Assembly: GCA_038318385.1 (NCBI GenBank) | Contig: JBBQCD010000016.1 | Location: 6,073-70,072 of the forward strand | DNA: 64,000 nt | Direction: 5' to 3' | From: Schlegelella_A sp038318385 | GTDB lineage: Bacteria; Pseudomonadota; Gammaproteobacteria; Burkholderiales; Burkholderiaceae_C | Part shown: piece after piece, positions 1 to 7,754 of the stretch | Numbering within the stretch: position 1 is the stretch's first letter | Layout of the letters: every line of letters starts with the position of its first letter | The notes under the pieces: model-generated | Databases searched by the model: none | What the model was told of the DNA's origin: nothing | Seen by the model: the letters and a program-made list of their open reading frames with translations, nothing else | Made by a program: the position numbers and the translations under genes

Positions 1-2
1 GC

Positions 3-908
3 GATCCCGGCGCAGCGGCCGGAAGCTTCGAGACCGGGACCTACACCGGAGCTTCCGGGACGCGCAGCTACCGGCTCTTCGTGCCGGCCTCGGTCGACGC
101 CACCGGACCTCGCCGGCCGCTGATCGTGATGCTGCACGGTTGCACCCAGAGCCCCGAGGACTTCGCCGCCGGAACGCGGATGAACGAGATCGCCACCGAG
201 CACCGCATGCTCGTCCTCTACCCGGAGCAGGCCGCCCGCTCGAACAGCTCGAAATGCTGGAACTGGTTCATGCCCGGCGACCAGCGTCGCGGTGCCGGAG
301 AGCCTGAACTCCTGGCCGGCATGACCCGCCACATCCTCGCCGCCCGGCCGGTCGACCCGCTGCGCGTCTATGTCGCCGGCCTCTCGGCCGGCGGGGCGAT
401 GGCCGACATCCTGGGCCGCGAATACCCGGATCTCTACGCCGCGGTCGGCGTCCACTCCGGTCTGCCCCAGGGCGCGGCGCGAGACATCGCGTCGGCCTTC
501 GCGGCGATGCGAAACGGCGCTTCTCCGGCCGTGTCCGACGCCGCCGTTCGCACCGGAGGCACCCCGCCGGCCATCGTCTTCCACGGCGACCGCGACGGCA
601 CCGTTCATCCTGCCAACGGCGAGCAGGTGATCGGCGCGATTCTCGAGGGCGTCGACGACGGGGCCGGCGAACTCGTGGCCAGCCGCGCCACGTCGGCGGC
701 GGCGGGTCGCAGCGTCACCCACACCGTGCATCGCAAGCGCGGCGTCGCGCCAGACGCCCCGAGCGTCGCCGAGCACTGGCTGGTGCACGGCACCGGCCAC
801 GCCTGGTCGGGAGGGCACCCCTCGGGCTCCTACACCGATGCAGCGGGCCCCGACGCCTCGCGCGAGATGGTCCGCTTTTTCCTGGAGCACCCGCGGCAGC
901 CGGCCTGA
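3..908 (+). CDS. PHB depolymerase-family esterase (5' truncated by window edge)
   Basis: This is an alpha/beta-hydrolase of the polyhydroxybutyrate depolymerase / feruloyl esterase family, which hydrolyses ester bonds and is often secreted. The reading frame is open from base 3, and residues before the first GTG (81) already match the family (GTYTGASGTRSYRLFVP), so the true start lies outside the window. Visible signatures are HGCTQ (oxyanion region), the nucleophile elbow GLSAGG, a catalytic Asp in HGDRDGTVHP and a catalytic His in GTGHAWSGG. About 301 residues are present. The family assignment is firm; whether the substrate is PHB, short-chain PHA or an aryl ester cannot be told, and no substrate-binding domain is visible. 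Confidence 0.9.
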   Translation, partial: DPGAAAGSFETGTYTGASGTRSYRLFVPASVDATGPRRPLIVMLHGCTQSPEDFAAGTRMNEIATEHRMLVLYPEQAARSNSSKCWNWFMPGDQRRGAGEPELLAGMTRHILAARPVDPLRVYVAGLSAGGAMADILGREYPDLYAAVGVHSGLPQGAARDIASAFAAMRNGASPAVSDAAVRTGGTPPAIVFHGDRDGTVHPANGEQVIGAILEGVDDGAGELVASRATSAAAGRSVTHTVHRKRGVAPDAPSVAEHWLVHGTGHAWSGGHPSGSYTDAAGPDASREMVRFFLEHPRQPA

Positions 909-914
909 GCGGCC

Positions 915-1898
915 TCAGGGATAGGCCGCCGCGGCGCGCGCGAGGCGCGCGCCCACCAGCGCGATCAGCGCCTTGTCGCCGGTGACAACGACGCTGTCGC
1001 CGTGGCGCAGGATGTCCATCGTCAGCTCGGTCGGGTCGGTGAACGGCACCTGCAGTTCGTAGCGTCCGTCATCGAGCCAGCGCGCCCGCTGCTCGGCGTG
1101 CCAGGCCTCGTTGGCGACCCATTGCGCGGCGTCGGCAGCGAACACCAGCGTCGCCCAGCGGCGCCGCGCAGCCCCACCCCCGTAAATGCCATAGCCGGCA
1201 TCGAGCGCTGCCTCGAGCTCGCGAACCGGCACGTGACGCGCCTTGGTCTCGAGAAGCCGTGCCTCGCGCATCGCGTCGAGCGCGAAGCGACGCAGGTCGT
1301 CGCTGGCATGGCACCAGGCGTCGAGGTACCACGTGCCGCGGTGATGGACCAGACGCTGCGGCGAGACCTCGCGCTCGCTGGCACTTCGATCCGCGCGCTT
1401 CCAGTAGCGCAGCCAGACCCGGCGGCGTTGCAGCAGGGCGCCGCCCAGCAGCTCGAAATACTGGCTCGGCGCGCGCCGCCGCGCGACGCCGATCACCTTG
1501 ACCCGGCGCATCAGTTCGCGACCCTGCGCCTCGTCGGGCCCGAGCATGCCCTCGAGTCGCTCCAGCATCGGCTGCAGGTGTCGCGCGAGCACGCCGTCGT
1601 CATCGAGATCCGCGAGCAGACGGTGCATCGTCAGCAGCGCATGGATCTCGCCCTCGCTGAACCAGAGCCCGGGAAGCTCCTGCCGGGCAGGACCGGCGCC
1701 ACCCGCGTCGGCGAAGCGATAGCCGTTGGCCGACGCGTCGTAGACGATCGGCGCGCTCAAGCGATCGCGCAGGTACTGGAGGTCGCGCTTGAGGGTCGCC
1801 GGCGAGACCTCGAGTTCGTCGCGCAGCGCCGCGAAGCTCACGCAACGACGGCTGCGCAGCAGCAGCTCGATCTTGTAGAAGCGCTCGGTACGGTCCAT
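915..1898 (-). CDS. HTH-WYL transcriptional regulator (YafY family)
   Basis: This 327-residue regulator has an N-terminal DeoR-like helix-turn-helix (residues ~1-60, with RCVSFAALRDELEVSPATLK as the recognition region). A central WYL domain follows, with the diagnostic WYLDAWC motif (~residue 190), and then a WCX-type C-terminal domain. WYL domains are thought to bind small ligands or nucleic acid and switch DNA binding. It converges on the upstream esterase with a 6-base gap and is divergent from the gene at 2106. Two identical inverted repeats (GGCTCA-N5-TGAGCC) in the shared intergenic region are good candidates for its operators, suggesting autoregulation and control of the divergent gene. 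Target and ligand are unknown. Confidence 0.9.
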   Translation of the reverse strand: MDRTERFYKIELLLRSRRCVSFAALRDELEVSPATLKRDLQYLRDRLSAPIVYDASANGYRFADAGGAGPARQELPGLWFSEGEIHALLTMHRLLADLDDDGVLARHLQPMLERLEGMLGPDEAQGRELMRRVKVIGVARRRAPSQYFELLGGALLQRRRVWLRYWKRADRSASEREVSPQRLVHHRGTWYLDAWCHASDDLRRFALDAMREARLLETKARHVPVRELEAALDAGYGIYGGGAARRRWATLVFAADAAQWVANEAWHAEQRARWLDDGRYELQVPFTDPTELTMDILRHGDSVVVTGDKALIALVGARLARAAAAYP

Positions 1899-1938
1899 CG
1901 AACCCGGGGAAGAGACATCCAGGGAAAAGGGCAGGGCT

Positions 1939-1955
1939 GGCTCAAGGCATGAGCC
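1939..1955. promoter_or_regulatory. Candidate WYL-regulator operator, copy 1
   Basis: Perfect inverted repeat GGCTCA-aggca-TGAGCC, 41 bases upstream of the start of the WYL regulator. It is identical in both arms and in spacer length to a second copy at 2031-2047. Centre-to-centre distance is 92 bp, about nine helical turns, which would suit co-operative binding or looping. Assignment to the adjacent regulator is inference from position and symmetry. Confidence 0.55.
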
Positions 1956-2030
1956 ATCGCCGCAAGCATAGCCGAGCCCGCCCTGCGGATCGCGGCCCTT
2001 CGACGACGTTTGCGCTCCCCTCTGCCGCCT

Positions 2031-2047
2031 GGCTCACGCCATGAGCC
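2031..2047. promoter_or_regulatory. Candidate WYL-regulator operator, copy 2
   Basis: Perfect inverted repeat GGCTCA-cgcca-TGAGCC, 58 bases upstream of the ATG of the divergent gene at 2106. It shares both 6-base arms and the 5-base spacing with the copy at 1939-1955. Placed here it could repress or activate the divergent gene. No strong -35/-10 pair is obvious beside it. Confidence 0.55.
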
Positions 2048-2105
2048 ACCCGGCGGTGACACTGCCTGGATGCTGCCCCGCGCAGTCCACCCGAAGGAGC
2101 CTCGC

Positions 2106-3185
2106 ATGAACGCCACCGTCCTCGAACTCTCGCCCGTCCGCCCGCCGGAAGTCCTGCTCGACCGGATCGGATTCGAGCTCGGCTGGGACTACGCCCACCA
2201 CCGGCTGCAGCCGCCGGCGCCGTTCGCCGAGGACGCCTCCGCGCTGCGGGACGGGCTGCTCGCCGCTCGCGCCACCTTCGGCCTGCGCACCCTGGCGGCG
2301 CCACGGCACGTCCACCTGTGGTTGCAGCTGCGACTGCACGCCTGGCTCCGCGGTCGCAGCGTCGAAGGCTTCCAGGTCACGCCGCACTACTTGCGCCAGC
2401 TCGAAGCGAGCCACTGCCCGATCACGCGCATGGCGCTCGACCTTTCACGACCCGGAGGCAACGCCTCGATCGACCGGGTCCGCAACGATGCCGGATACGC
2501 CGCGGGCAACCTGGCCATGATGAGCACGAAGGCGAACCACGCCAAGTCGGCCCACGACTTCCGCTCGGCGACCCGACTGGCGGGGGAAGCGGGCCCCGGC
2601 GCCGGCAGCCCGTCGGCATCCGCCTCCGGCCTCGCGGGTCTGACCGGCCCGCAGTGGCGAAGGGTGGCCACGCTCTGTTCGTTCGTCGAGCCCCTCGACC
2701 ACGCCGTGGCGTCGTCGCAACCGATGCATGTGCTCCCGCCGAACCGGCTGCGTCTCTTCAATCCGGTCCAGGCCCTGCAAGCACTCCTCAGCCGGCAGTT
2801 GCTGCAGCCCGGCTGGAGCCACCGCTGTGCCCGCTTCGAATCCCTGCTCCAGGGCCCCGCGCTGCGCCGCGACTTCAAGACCTTCATGATCGCGCTCCTG
2901 CCGCGCGTGCTGGAGGCCGGGCGCACGGCGACGCCGGAGACACTGCGGTGGGCTGTCGAGGACGCCTGGGCCGACGAGCGCGTGCAAAAGCGCTGGCAGG
3001 CCTTCGCCGGTCCGCTGACCCCCGCTGCCTGCGAATCCCTGGTGCGTCAGGCTGCGGCCCGGAAGCTGGCGACATGCCGGGTCGAGACCCTCGGTCCCGC
3101 GCTCGCCATCGAAGGCTGGAGCCTTGAGACCCGCGGCTGGATCGCGATTCCGCCCCGCGAACCCCGCCTTGCCGCCGCGGGTTGA
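2106..3185 (+). CDS. HNH-like (His-Me finger-like) domain protein, function unknown
   Basis: I chose the ATG at 2106 because AAGGAG lies ten bases upstream; the frame stays open further upstream without a good start. The product is 359 residues. Residues ~95-150 contain a Cys-Pro pair followed by SIDRVRNDAGYAAGN and a later NHAKS. This resembles the layout S-[IL]-D-R-[IV]-(x5)-G-Y-(x2)-G-N-(x7-9)-N-(x2)-K found in many phage and bacterial HNH-type endonuclease-like proteins. The C-terminal half (~190-359) has no motif I recognise. Codon use fits the genome. It is divergent from the WYL regulator and shares an intergenic region with paired inverted repeats. Nuclease activity is not proven; a nucleic-acid-binding or inactive homologue is possible. 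Confidence 0.75.
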   Translation: MNATVLELSPVRPPEVLLDRIGFELGWDYAHHRLQPPAPFAEDASALRDGLLAARATFGLRTLAAPRHVHLWLQLRLHAWLRGRSVEGFQVTPHYLRQLEASHCPITRMALDLSRPGGNASIDRVRNDAGYAAGNLAMMSTKANHAKSAHDFRSATRLAGEAGPGAGSPSASASGLAGLTGPQWRRVATLCSFVEPLDHAVASSQPMHVLPPNRLRLFNPVQALQALLSRQLLQPGWSHRCARFESLLQGPALRRDFKTFMIALLPRVLEAGRTATPETLRWAVEDAWADERVQKRWQAFAGPLTPAACESLVRQAAARKLATCRVETLGPALAIEGWSLETRGWIAIPPREPRLAAAG

Positions 3186-3241
3186 CCGCCAGGCGGCACA
3201 TCGTTTGCCATGAGTCGGCACCCGAGCTTCGTAACGACACC

Positions 3242-3906
3242 ATGACCGCTGTGCCGCATGCCCTGGACCTCGGAGACCTCCGGCGCGTCACCCCCATCGA
3301 TGCGCAGTTCGGCGAAGGCCGCGGCCAGCCGGTCGATCGCCACTACATCGAGCGCTTCCTCGCGGCCCATGCGAGCGACATCCGGGGCCGCGTCCTCGAG
3401 GTTGCCACCGACGACTACACCCGGCGCTTCGGCGGCAGCCGAGTGACGCACAGCGACGTGATCCACGCCGACGCCGGGAACCCGAAGGCCACGATCGTGG
3501 CCGATCTCGCCGAAGCCCACGATGTCGGGAGCAACGCCTACGACTGCTTCATCTGCACCCAGATCCTCACCTGCATCTATTCCGTTCAGGACGCGGTCGA
3601 GACGACGCGCCGGATCCTGCGACCCGGGGGCGTGCTGCTGGTCACCTGCCGGGCATCAGCCAGAGCAGCCCCTATGACCGCGACCGCTGGGGCGAGTACT
3701 GGCGCTTCACCACGCAGTCGCTGCGCCGGCTGCTGTGCGAATCGTTTCCGGGTGAGCACGTCCGGGTCGAGGCATACGGGAACGTCCTCGCCTCCACGGC
3801 ATTCCTGCAGGGACTGGCAGTCGAAGACCTGAGCCCGGGCGAACTGGACCACCACGACCAGCGCTACGAGCTGCTGATCGCCGGGCGCGCCGTCAAGCCC
3901 TACTGA
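3242..3906 (+). pseudogene. Class I SAM-dependent methyltransferase, broken by a frameshift
   Basis: The ATG at 3242 opens a type-11-like methyltransferase with motif I region GRVLEVATDDYTRRFGG, DVIHADAGNPKA, YDCFICTQ and RPGGVLLVT (motif III). After VT the frame turns to nonsense. Homology-like sequence resumes in the next frame from 3646 (LPGISQSSPYDRDRWGEYW) and runs to a TGA at 3904-3906. Restoring one C in the run at about 3645-3647 (ACCTGCCG to ACCCTGCCG) rejoins one protein of about 221 residues. Proteins of this type often sit in polysaccharide or glycosyltransferase loci. The lesion could be a real mutation or a homopolymer sequencing or assembly error, because the downstream half shows no further decay. 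Confidence 0.75.
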
Positions 3907-4060
3907 ACCCGCGTGAGCGGTGTTGCGGGGCTGCCGCCGGCGCATCGTGCGCCGTGCGCCAGGCCTTGAAAGGTCCCGGGCGGCCGCGGCATCCACCGCG
4001 CGGTGCTGCACCTTGTTATCGTGCGAGTCCCGGCGGAACCCCGATCGCACGAGAGCCTCG

Positions 4061-5248
4061 ATGCAGCCCATCATTCAAAGCCTGCTGGATACCGACCTCT
4101 ACAAGTTCACGATGTGGCAGACGATGCTGCATCGCCATCCGCAGACCCAGGCCGAGTACACCTTCGTCTGTCGCAACGTGCCAGCCTATCCGCTGGCCGA
4201 ACTCGCCGGAGAAGTGAACCGGGAACTCGACGCGCTGTGCGCGCTGAAGTTCCAGCCCGCCGAGCTCGCCTACCTGAGTTCGCTGCGCTTCATGCGATCG
4301 GACTTCGTCGACTTCCTGCGCATCTTCCACTTCCAGCGCGAATTCATCAGCGCGCGCGCCAACGGGCCGCTGCTCGAGATCGTCGCCAGCGGACCCCAGG
4401 TGCACGTGATGGCCTTCGAGATCTACGTCCTGGCCATCGTCAACGAGCTCTACTTCCGCCGCTTCGACCGCAGCGTGGCACTGGCCGAGGGCCGCCGCCG
4501 CCTCGACGCGAAGATCGAGCGGCTGCGCGAGTTCGAGCGCGAGCCCAAGCGCCTCAACCCCTTCGAGTTCTTCGACTTCGGCGTGCGCCGGCGTTTCTCG
4601 ACCGAATGGCACCGCGAGGTCCTCGTCACCCTCAAGCGCGAGGTGCCGCAGTTCTTCAAGGGCGCCTCCGACGTGCTCTTCGCCCGCGATCTGAACCTGG
4701 TGCCGATCGGCACGATGGCGCACGAGTACCTGCAGACCTATCAGACGCTCGGCGTGCGGTTGCGAGACTTCCAGCGCGCCGCGCTCGAGGACTGGGTCCA
4801 GGAATACCGCGGCGATCTCGGCACCGCCCTCACCGACGTCGTCGGCATGGACGCCTTCCTCGGCGACTTCGACCTCTATTTCGCCAAGCTGTTCGACGGC
4901 CTGCGCCACGATTCCGGCGACCCCTTCGTCTGGGGAGAGAAGGCGCTTGCCCACTACGAGAAGCTGCGCATCGACGCCAAGACGAAGCGCCTGGTGTTTT
5001 CCGACGGTCTCGACTTCGAACGCGCCTTCGCCCTGTACCGGCATTTCGCCGACCGCACCCAGACGGGCTTCGGCATCGGCACCAACCTCACCAACGACAT
5101 GGGGCAGAAGACGCTGCACATCGTGATGAAGCTGACGCACGCGAACCGGCAGCCAGTGGCCAAACTGTCGGACAGCCCCGGCAAGCTGCTGTGCGACGAC
5201 GAAACCTTCCTCGCCTACCTGCGACAGGTCTTCTCGGTCAACTCCTGA
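4061..5248 (+). CDS. pncB: Nicotinate phosphoribosyltransferase
   Basis: PncB converts nicotinate and PRPP (with ATP) to nicotinate mononucleotide in the Preiss-Handler NAD salvage pathway, in the cytoplasm. The 395-residue product begins MQPIIQSLLDTDLYKFTMWQ, the typical PncB N-terminus. It contains the HDSGDP segment (~residue 285) and the conserved SDGLDF and GIGTNLTND segments near the PRPP site. Length matches the family (about 390-400). The frame is open upstream to 3920, but only the ATG at 4061 matches the family N-terminus. It stands alone between a broken methyltransferase gene and a convergent DksA-like gene. Confidence 0.96.
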   Translation: MQPIIQSLLDTDLYKFTMWQTMLHRHPQTQAEYTFVCRNVPAYPLAELAGEVNRELDALCALKFQPAELAYLSSLRFMRSDFVDFLRIFHFQREFISARANGPLLEIVASGPQVHVMAFEIYVLAIVNELYFRRFDRSVALAEGRRRLDAKIERLREFEREPKRLNPFEFFDFGVRRRFSTEWHREVLVTLKREVPQFFKGASDVLFARDLNLVPIGTMAHEYLQTYQTLGVRLRDFQRAALEDWVQEYRGDLGTALTDVVGMDAFLGDFDLYFAKLFDGLRHDSGDPFVWGEKALAHYEKLRIDAKTKRLVFSDGLDFERAFALYRHFADRTQTGFGIGTNLTNDMGQKTLHIVMKLTHANRQPVAKLSDSPGKLLCDDETFLAYLRQVFSVNS

Positions 5249-5291
5249 AGACCCGCCGGCGGACGCAGCCCGCGTTGCCGGCCGCGAGCGG

Positions 5292-5684
5292 CTAGACCGA
5301 GAACAGCGGCGCCGCCGGATGGTGCTTCTCGTATTCGGTCTGGCACGGCACGCAGCGCAGCGCGGTCGGCTGCGCCTTCAGGCGCTCAATCGGAATCTCC
5401 TTGGCGCAGTCGACGCACTCGCCGTAGCTGCCGTCGGCGATCCGACCCCGCGCCGCGTCGATGGCCATCAGCTCTTCCTGGTCGCGCTGCTTGTCGGCAT
5501 GCGCCATGCCGGCACGAAAGCTCGCCTCGCCGACATCGACCGCATCGCCGACCTCCGGTCCGAGCGCAGCGGGACGCTCGGCTGCCTCGGCATCGGCCGC
5601 ACGGACCTCGCTCTGCAGGGTGGCTTCGCGTTCACCGAGGAGACGCTCGATGGTCCGGGTCTGCGCAGCACTGAGGTGTGACAT
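5292..5684 (-). CDS. DksA/TraR-family zinc-finger protein
   Basis: This 130-residue protein has an N-terminal coiled-coil region (~10-85, rich in Glu/Ala/Arg) and a C-terminal zinc finger of the C4 type (CVDC at ~93-96 and CVPC at ~115-118). DksA/TraR proteins insert a coiled coil into the RNA polymerase secondary channel and alter promoter kinetics, often with ppGpp. It is shorter than true DksA (~150) and lacks its usual N-terminal extension, so it is better viewed as a DksA-like or TraR-like paralogue. It is convergent with pncB. The 277 bases upstream, shared with the divergent gene at 5962, must hold both promoters; I see no clear operator there. Confidence 0.88.
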   Translation of the reverse strand: MSHLSAAQTRTIERLLGEREATLQSEVRAADAEAAERPAALGPEVGDAVDVGEASFRAGMAHADKQRDQEELMAIDAARGRIADGSYGECVDCAKEIPIERLKAQPTALRCVPCQTEYEKHHPAAPLFSV

Positions 5685-5961
5685 GTGTTTCCCTGGCGTT
5701 GGTTCGACGGGACAGCAAGGCCCATGCCCGTGCTGCCCGATCCGTCGATGCAGTCCTGATCATCGGTCCTTCGGCCGGGATCGGGGGAGAAACACTGTCC
5801 GCAACGTTCCTGAACGGGGAATGCAGCGCGCCGCGCAGCGGCGGCGCGGTCCTACAGGCGATCCGGCTTGCGCCCGATCGATCGCGGCGGGCGCCGGTGC
5901 TGCAATGGGATTCGTTGCCCGTCGTTCCGACGGAATCCCCCCAATCTCCCACGGAGCCCAC

Positions 5962-6468
5962 ATGTCCCAAACCACCCAAGACCCTCGCGCCCTGCTCTGG
6001 GATCTCATCAAGGACACGCGCTTTGCGATGTTCACCACCCGCCACGGGAACGGTCACCTGCATTCCCGCCCCATGACGACACAGAACAGCAAGGTCGACG
6101 AGGACGACAGCCTGTGGTTCTTCATGTCGCGCGCCGGCGAGCCCGTGGCCGACATCGCCTCCGAGCCGGTCGTGAACGTCGCCTATGCCAACCCCTCGAA
6201 GGACAGCTATGTCTCGGTGTCGGGCCGCGCCTGCGTCGTCGACGACACACCCAAGAAGAAGCAGCTGTGGAGCAAGCTGAACGAAGCCTGGTTCCCCGCC
6301 GGCCCCACCGATCCCGACCTCGCGCTGGTCCAGGTCCGCATCACCCACGCCAACTACTGGGACGTCAAGGAGAGCAAGATTGTCCAGCTGTGGGAAATGG
6401 CCAAGGCCGCGGCGACCGGAAAGCCGCCGACCGACATGGGCGAGCACGGCGAAGTCCGCATGAACTGA
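5962..6468 (+). CDS. Pyridoxamine 5'-phosphate oxidase-fold general stress protein
   Basis: This 168-residue protein belongs to the general stress protein 26 (YdaG/GSP26) branch of the split-barrel flavin-binding fold. It begins MSQTTQDPRALLWDLIKDTR, followed by RFAMFTTRHGNGHLHSRPM and a LWFFMSR strand, all typical of the family. Members bind FMN, FAD or F420, and their substrates are generally unknown. The ATG at 5962 starts the homologous region; the open frame from 5461 upstream is antisense to the DksA-like gene. The roughly 280-base upstream gap contains no other gene I can support. Confidence 0.9.
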   Translation: MSQTTQDPRALLWDLIKDTRFAMFTTRHGNGHLHSRPMTTQNSKVDEDDSLWFFMSRAGEPVADIASEPVVNVAYANPSKDSYVSVSGRACVVDDTPKKKQLWSKLNEAWFPAGPTDPDLALVQVRITHANYWDVKESKIVQLWEMAKAAATGKPPTDMGEHGEVRMN

Positions 6469-6560
6469 AGCGAATTGGCGGCGCACGACGCCGCTTTTCG
6501 TCAGATGGCGGTGCGTCGGCGTGACCGATATTCACGCCACAACGTCTTGACGCCTCTGCC

Positions 6561-6917
6561 ATGCCCCAGGTTTCCACCCCGCTCCCCTTCGCCCACATCC
6601 CCCGACCGCTGACCCTCAACGGCGCGATCGAATGGGAGGAGTTGCCGTCGCTCGCCGACACGCTCGCCGAGCGACTGGTCGTGCTGGGCACGCGCCACCG
6701 CGATGCGATCGAAGCCGCCCGCAGCCGGGCGGCGACATTCGAACGCGTGGCCAGCGGCGCCTGGGACGCGACGCGCCCGGCCGACCTCGAACCCCAACGC
6801 CCGCCGCAGCCGTTCCGCGAACCTTTGCACGGCATGGCGGTGCGTGAAGTCATCGAGCCGGACGTCTTTCGCCACTTCTTCGGCACCGCATCGGGCGCGT
6901 CCGCCAGCGGGCGCTGA
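6561..6917 (+). CDS. Conserved-looking hypothetical protein, 118 residues
   Basis: Not recognised. The ATG at 6561 opens a 118-residue reading frame with strong G/C at third positions, as in neighbouring real genes, which supports it over the overlapping minus-strand frames. The protein is soluble, Pro- and Arg-rich, with no signal peptide, membrane segment or known motif. A helix-prone central stretch (DTLAERLVVLGTRHRDAIEA) is followed by a Pro-rich linker and an FRHFF segment. It sits alone between the stress protein and the MaoC gene; no function is proposed. Confidence 0.65.
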   Translation: MPQVSTPLPFAHIPRPLTLNGAIEWEELPSLADTLAERLVVLGTRHRDAIEAARSRAATFERVASGAWDATRPADLEPQRPPQPFREPLHGMAVREVIEPDVFRHFFGTASGASASGR

Positions 6918-7078
6918 GCGCCTGCCCGCGCGGCACTCTCGCGGGCGTGCCGGAGCCCGGCGCAGCGAGTCTCGACTGGCGAGTTCCAACCTAGGCGAGT
7001 TGCGGCGAGGCAAGTCATCGACTAGCTGCGGCCGCCACTTCGCTATCCTCACGGCGTGCAAATTCCTCCGCTCGAGCC

Positions 7079-7585
7079 GTGACCGAGTACCCCTCGGAGC
7101 GCAGCGTCGCGGCGCGTGCGGCGCCGCGGCTTTACTGGGAAGATTTCCCGATCGGCCGGGTGCGCCAGTTCGGCGCGCTGAAGGTCACGCGCGAGGCGGT
7201 GCTGGCGTTTGCCCGCGAGTTCGACCCGCAGCCCTTCCATCTAGACGACGACGCCGCCGCCTCCTCGCTCTTCGGCCGCCTCGCCGCCAGCGGCTGGCAC
7301 ACCTGCGCGATGGCGATGCGGATGATGGTCGACGGCTACCTCTTCGAATCGGCAAGCCTGGGTTCCCCGGGCATCGACAACCTCAAGTGGCTGATGCCGG
7401 TCTATCCGGGCGATACGCTGTCGTGCCAGATGACCGTGATGGCGGCTCGGCCGATGGCGAGCCGTCCGCAGGTCGGCCTCGTCCAGTCGCACTGGGAGGT
7501 GATGAACCAGGACGACGCCATCGTCCTGTCGATGGAAGGCTGGGGGATGTTTCGGCGCCGCCCGGCCGAAACCACAAGCGCCTGA
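7079..7585 (+). CDS. MaoC-like hot-dog dehydratase
   Basis: This 168-residue protein has the single hot-dog fold of MaoC-type enoyl-CoA hydratases/dehydratases. The hydratase signature appears as FAREFDPQPFHLDDDAA (~residues 44-60), including the Asp/His pair used for water addition, followed by GRLAASGWHT. Such proteins hydrate enoyl-CoA thioesters in fatty acid or PHA metabolism, in the cytoplasm. The start is GTG at 7079; a TATCCT -10-like hexamer lies at 7044-7049. It is a stand-alone gene, so a specific pathway cannot be assigned. Confidence 0.9.
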   Translation: MTEYPSERSVAARAAPRLYWEDFPIGRVRQFGALKVTREAVLAFAREFDPQPFHLDDDAAASSLFGRLAASGWHTCAMAMRMMVDGYLFESASLGSPGIDNLKWLMPVYPGDTLSCQMTVMAARPMASRPQVGLVQSHWEVMNQDDAIVLSMEGWGMFRRRPAETTSA

Positions 7586-7754
7586 CGGCTCGATCGGCCG
7601 CAACGCAACTGCGTGCCGAGCGTCCTGTGGCGTCCTGACCGCGAGGGCGGTTTCCCGACACGCATGGACGTGGAATTTCGGACAGGCGGCAACGAGCAGC
7701 GCGTTCGCGGCGTAAGCAGGGGCTCACAATCGAGCGCGTGAGAGACGTCCCGGC

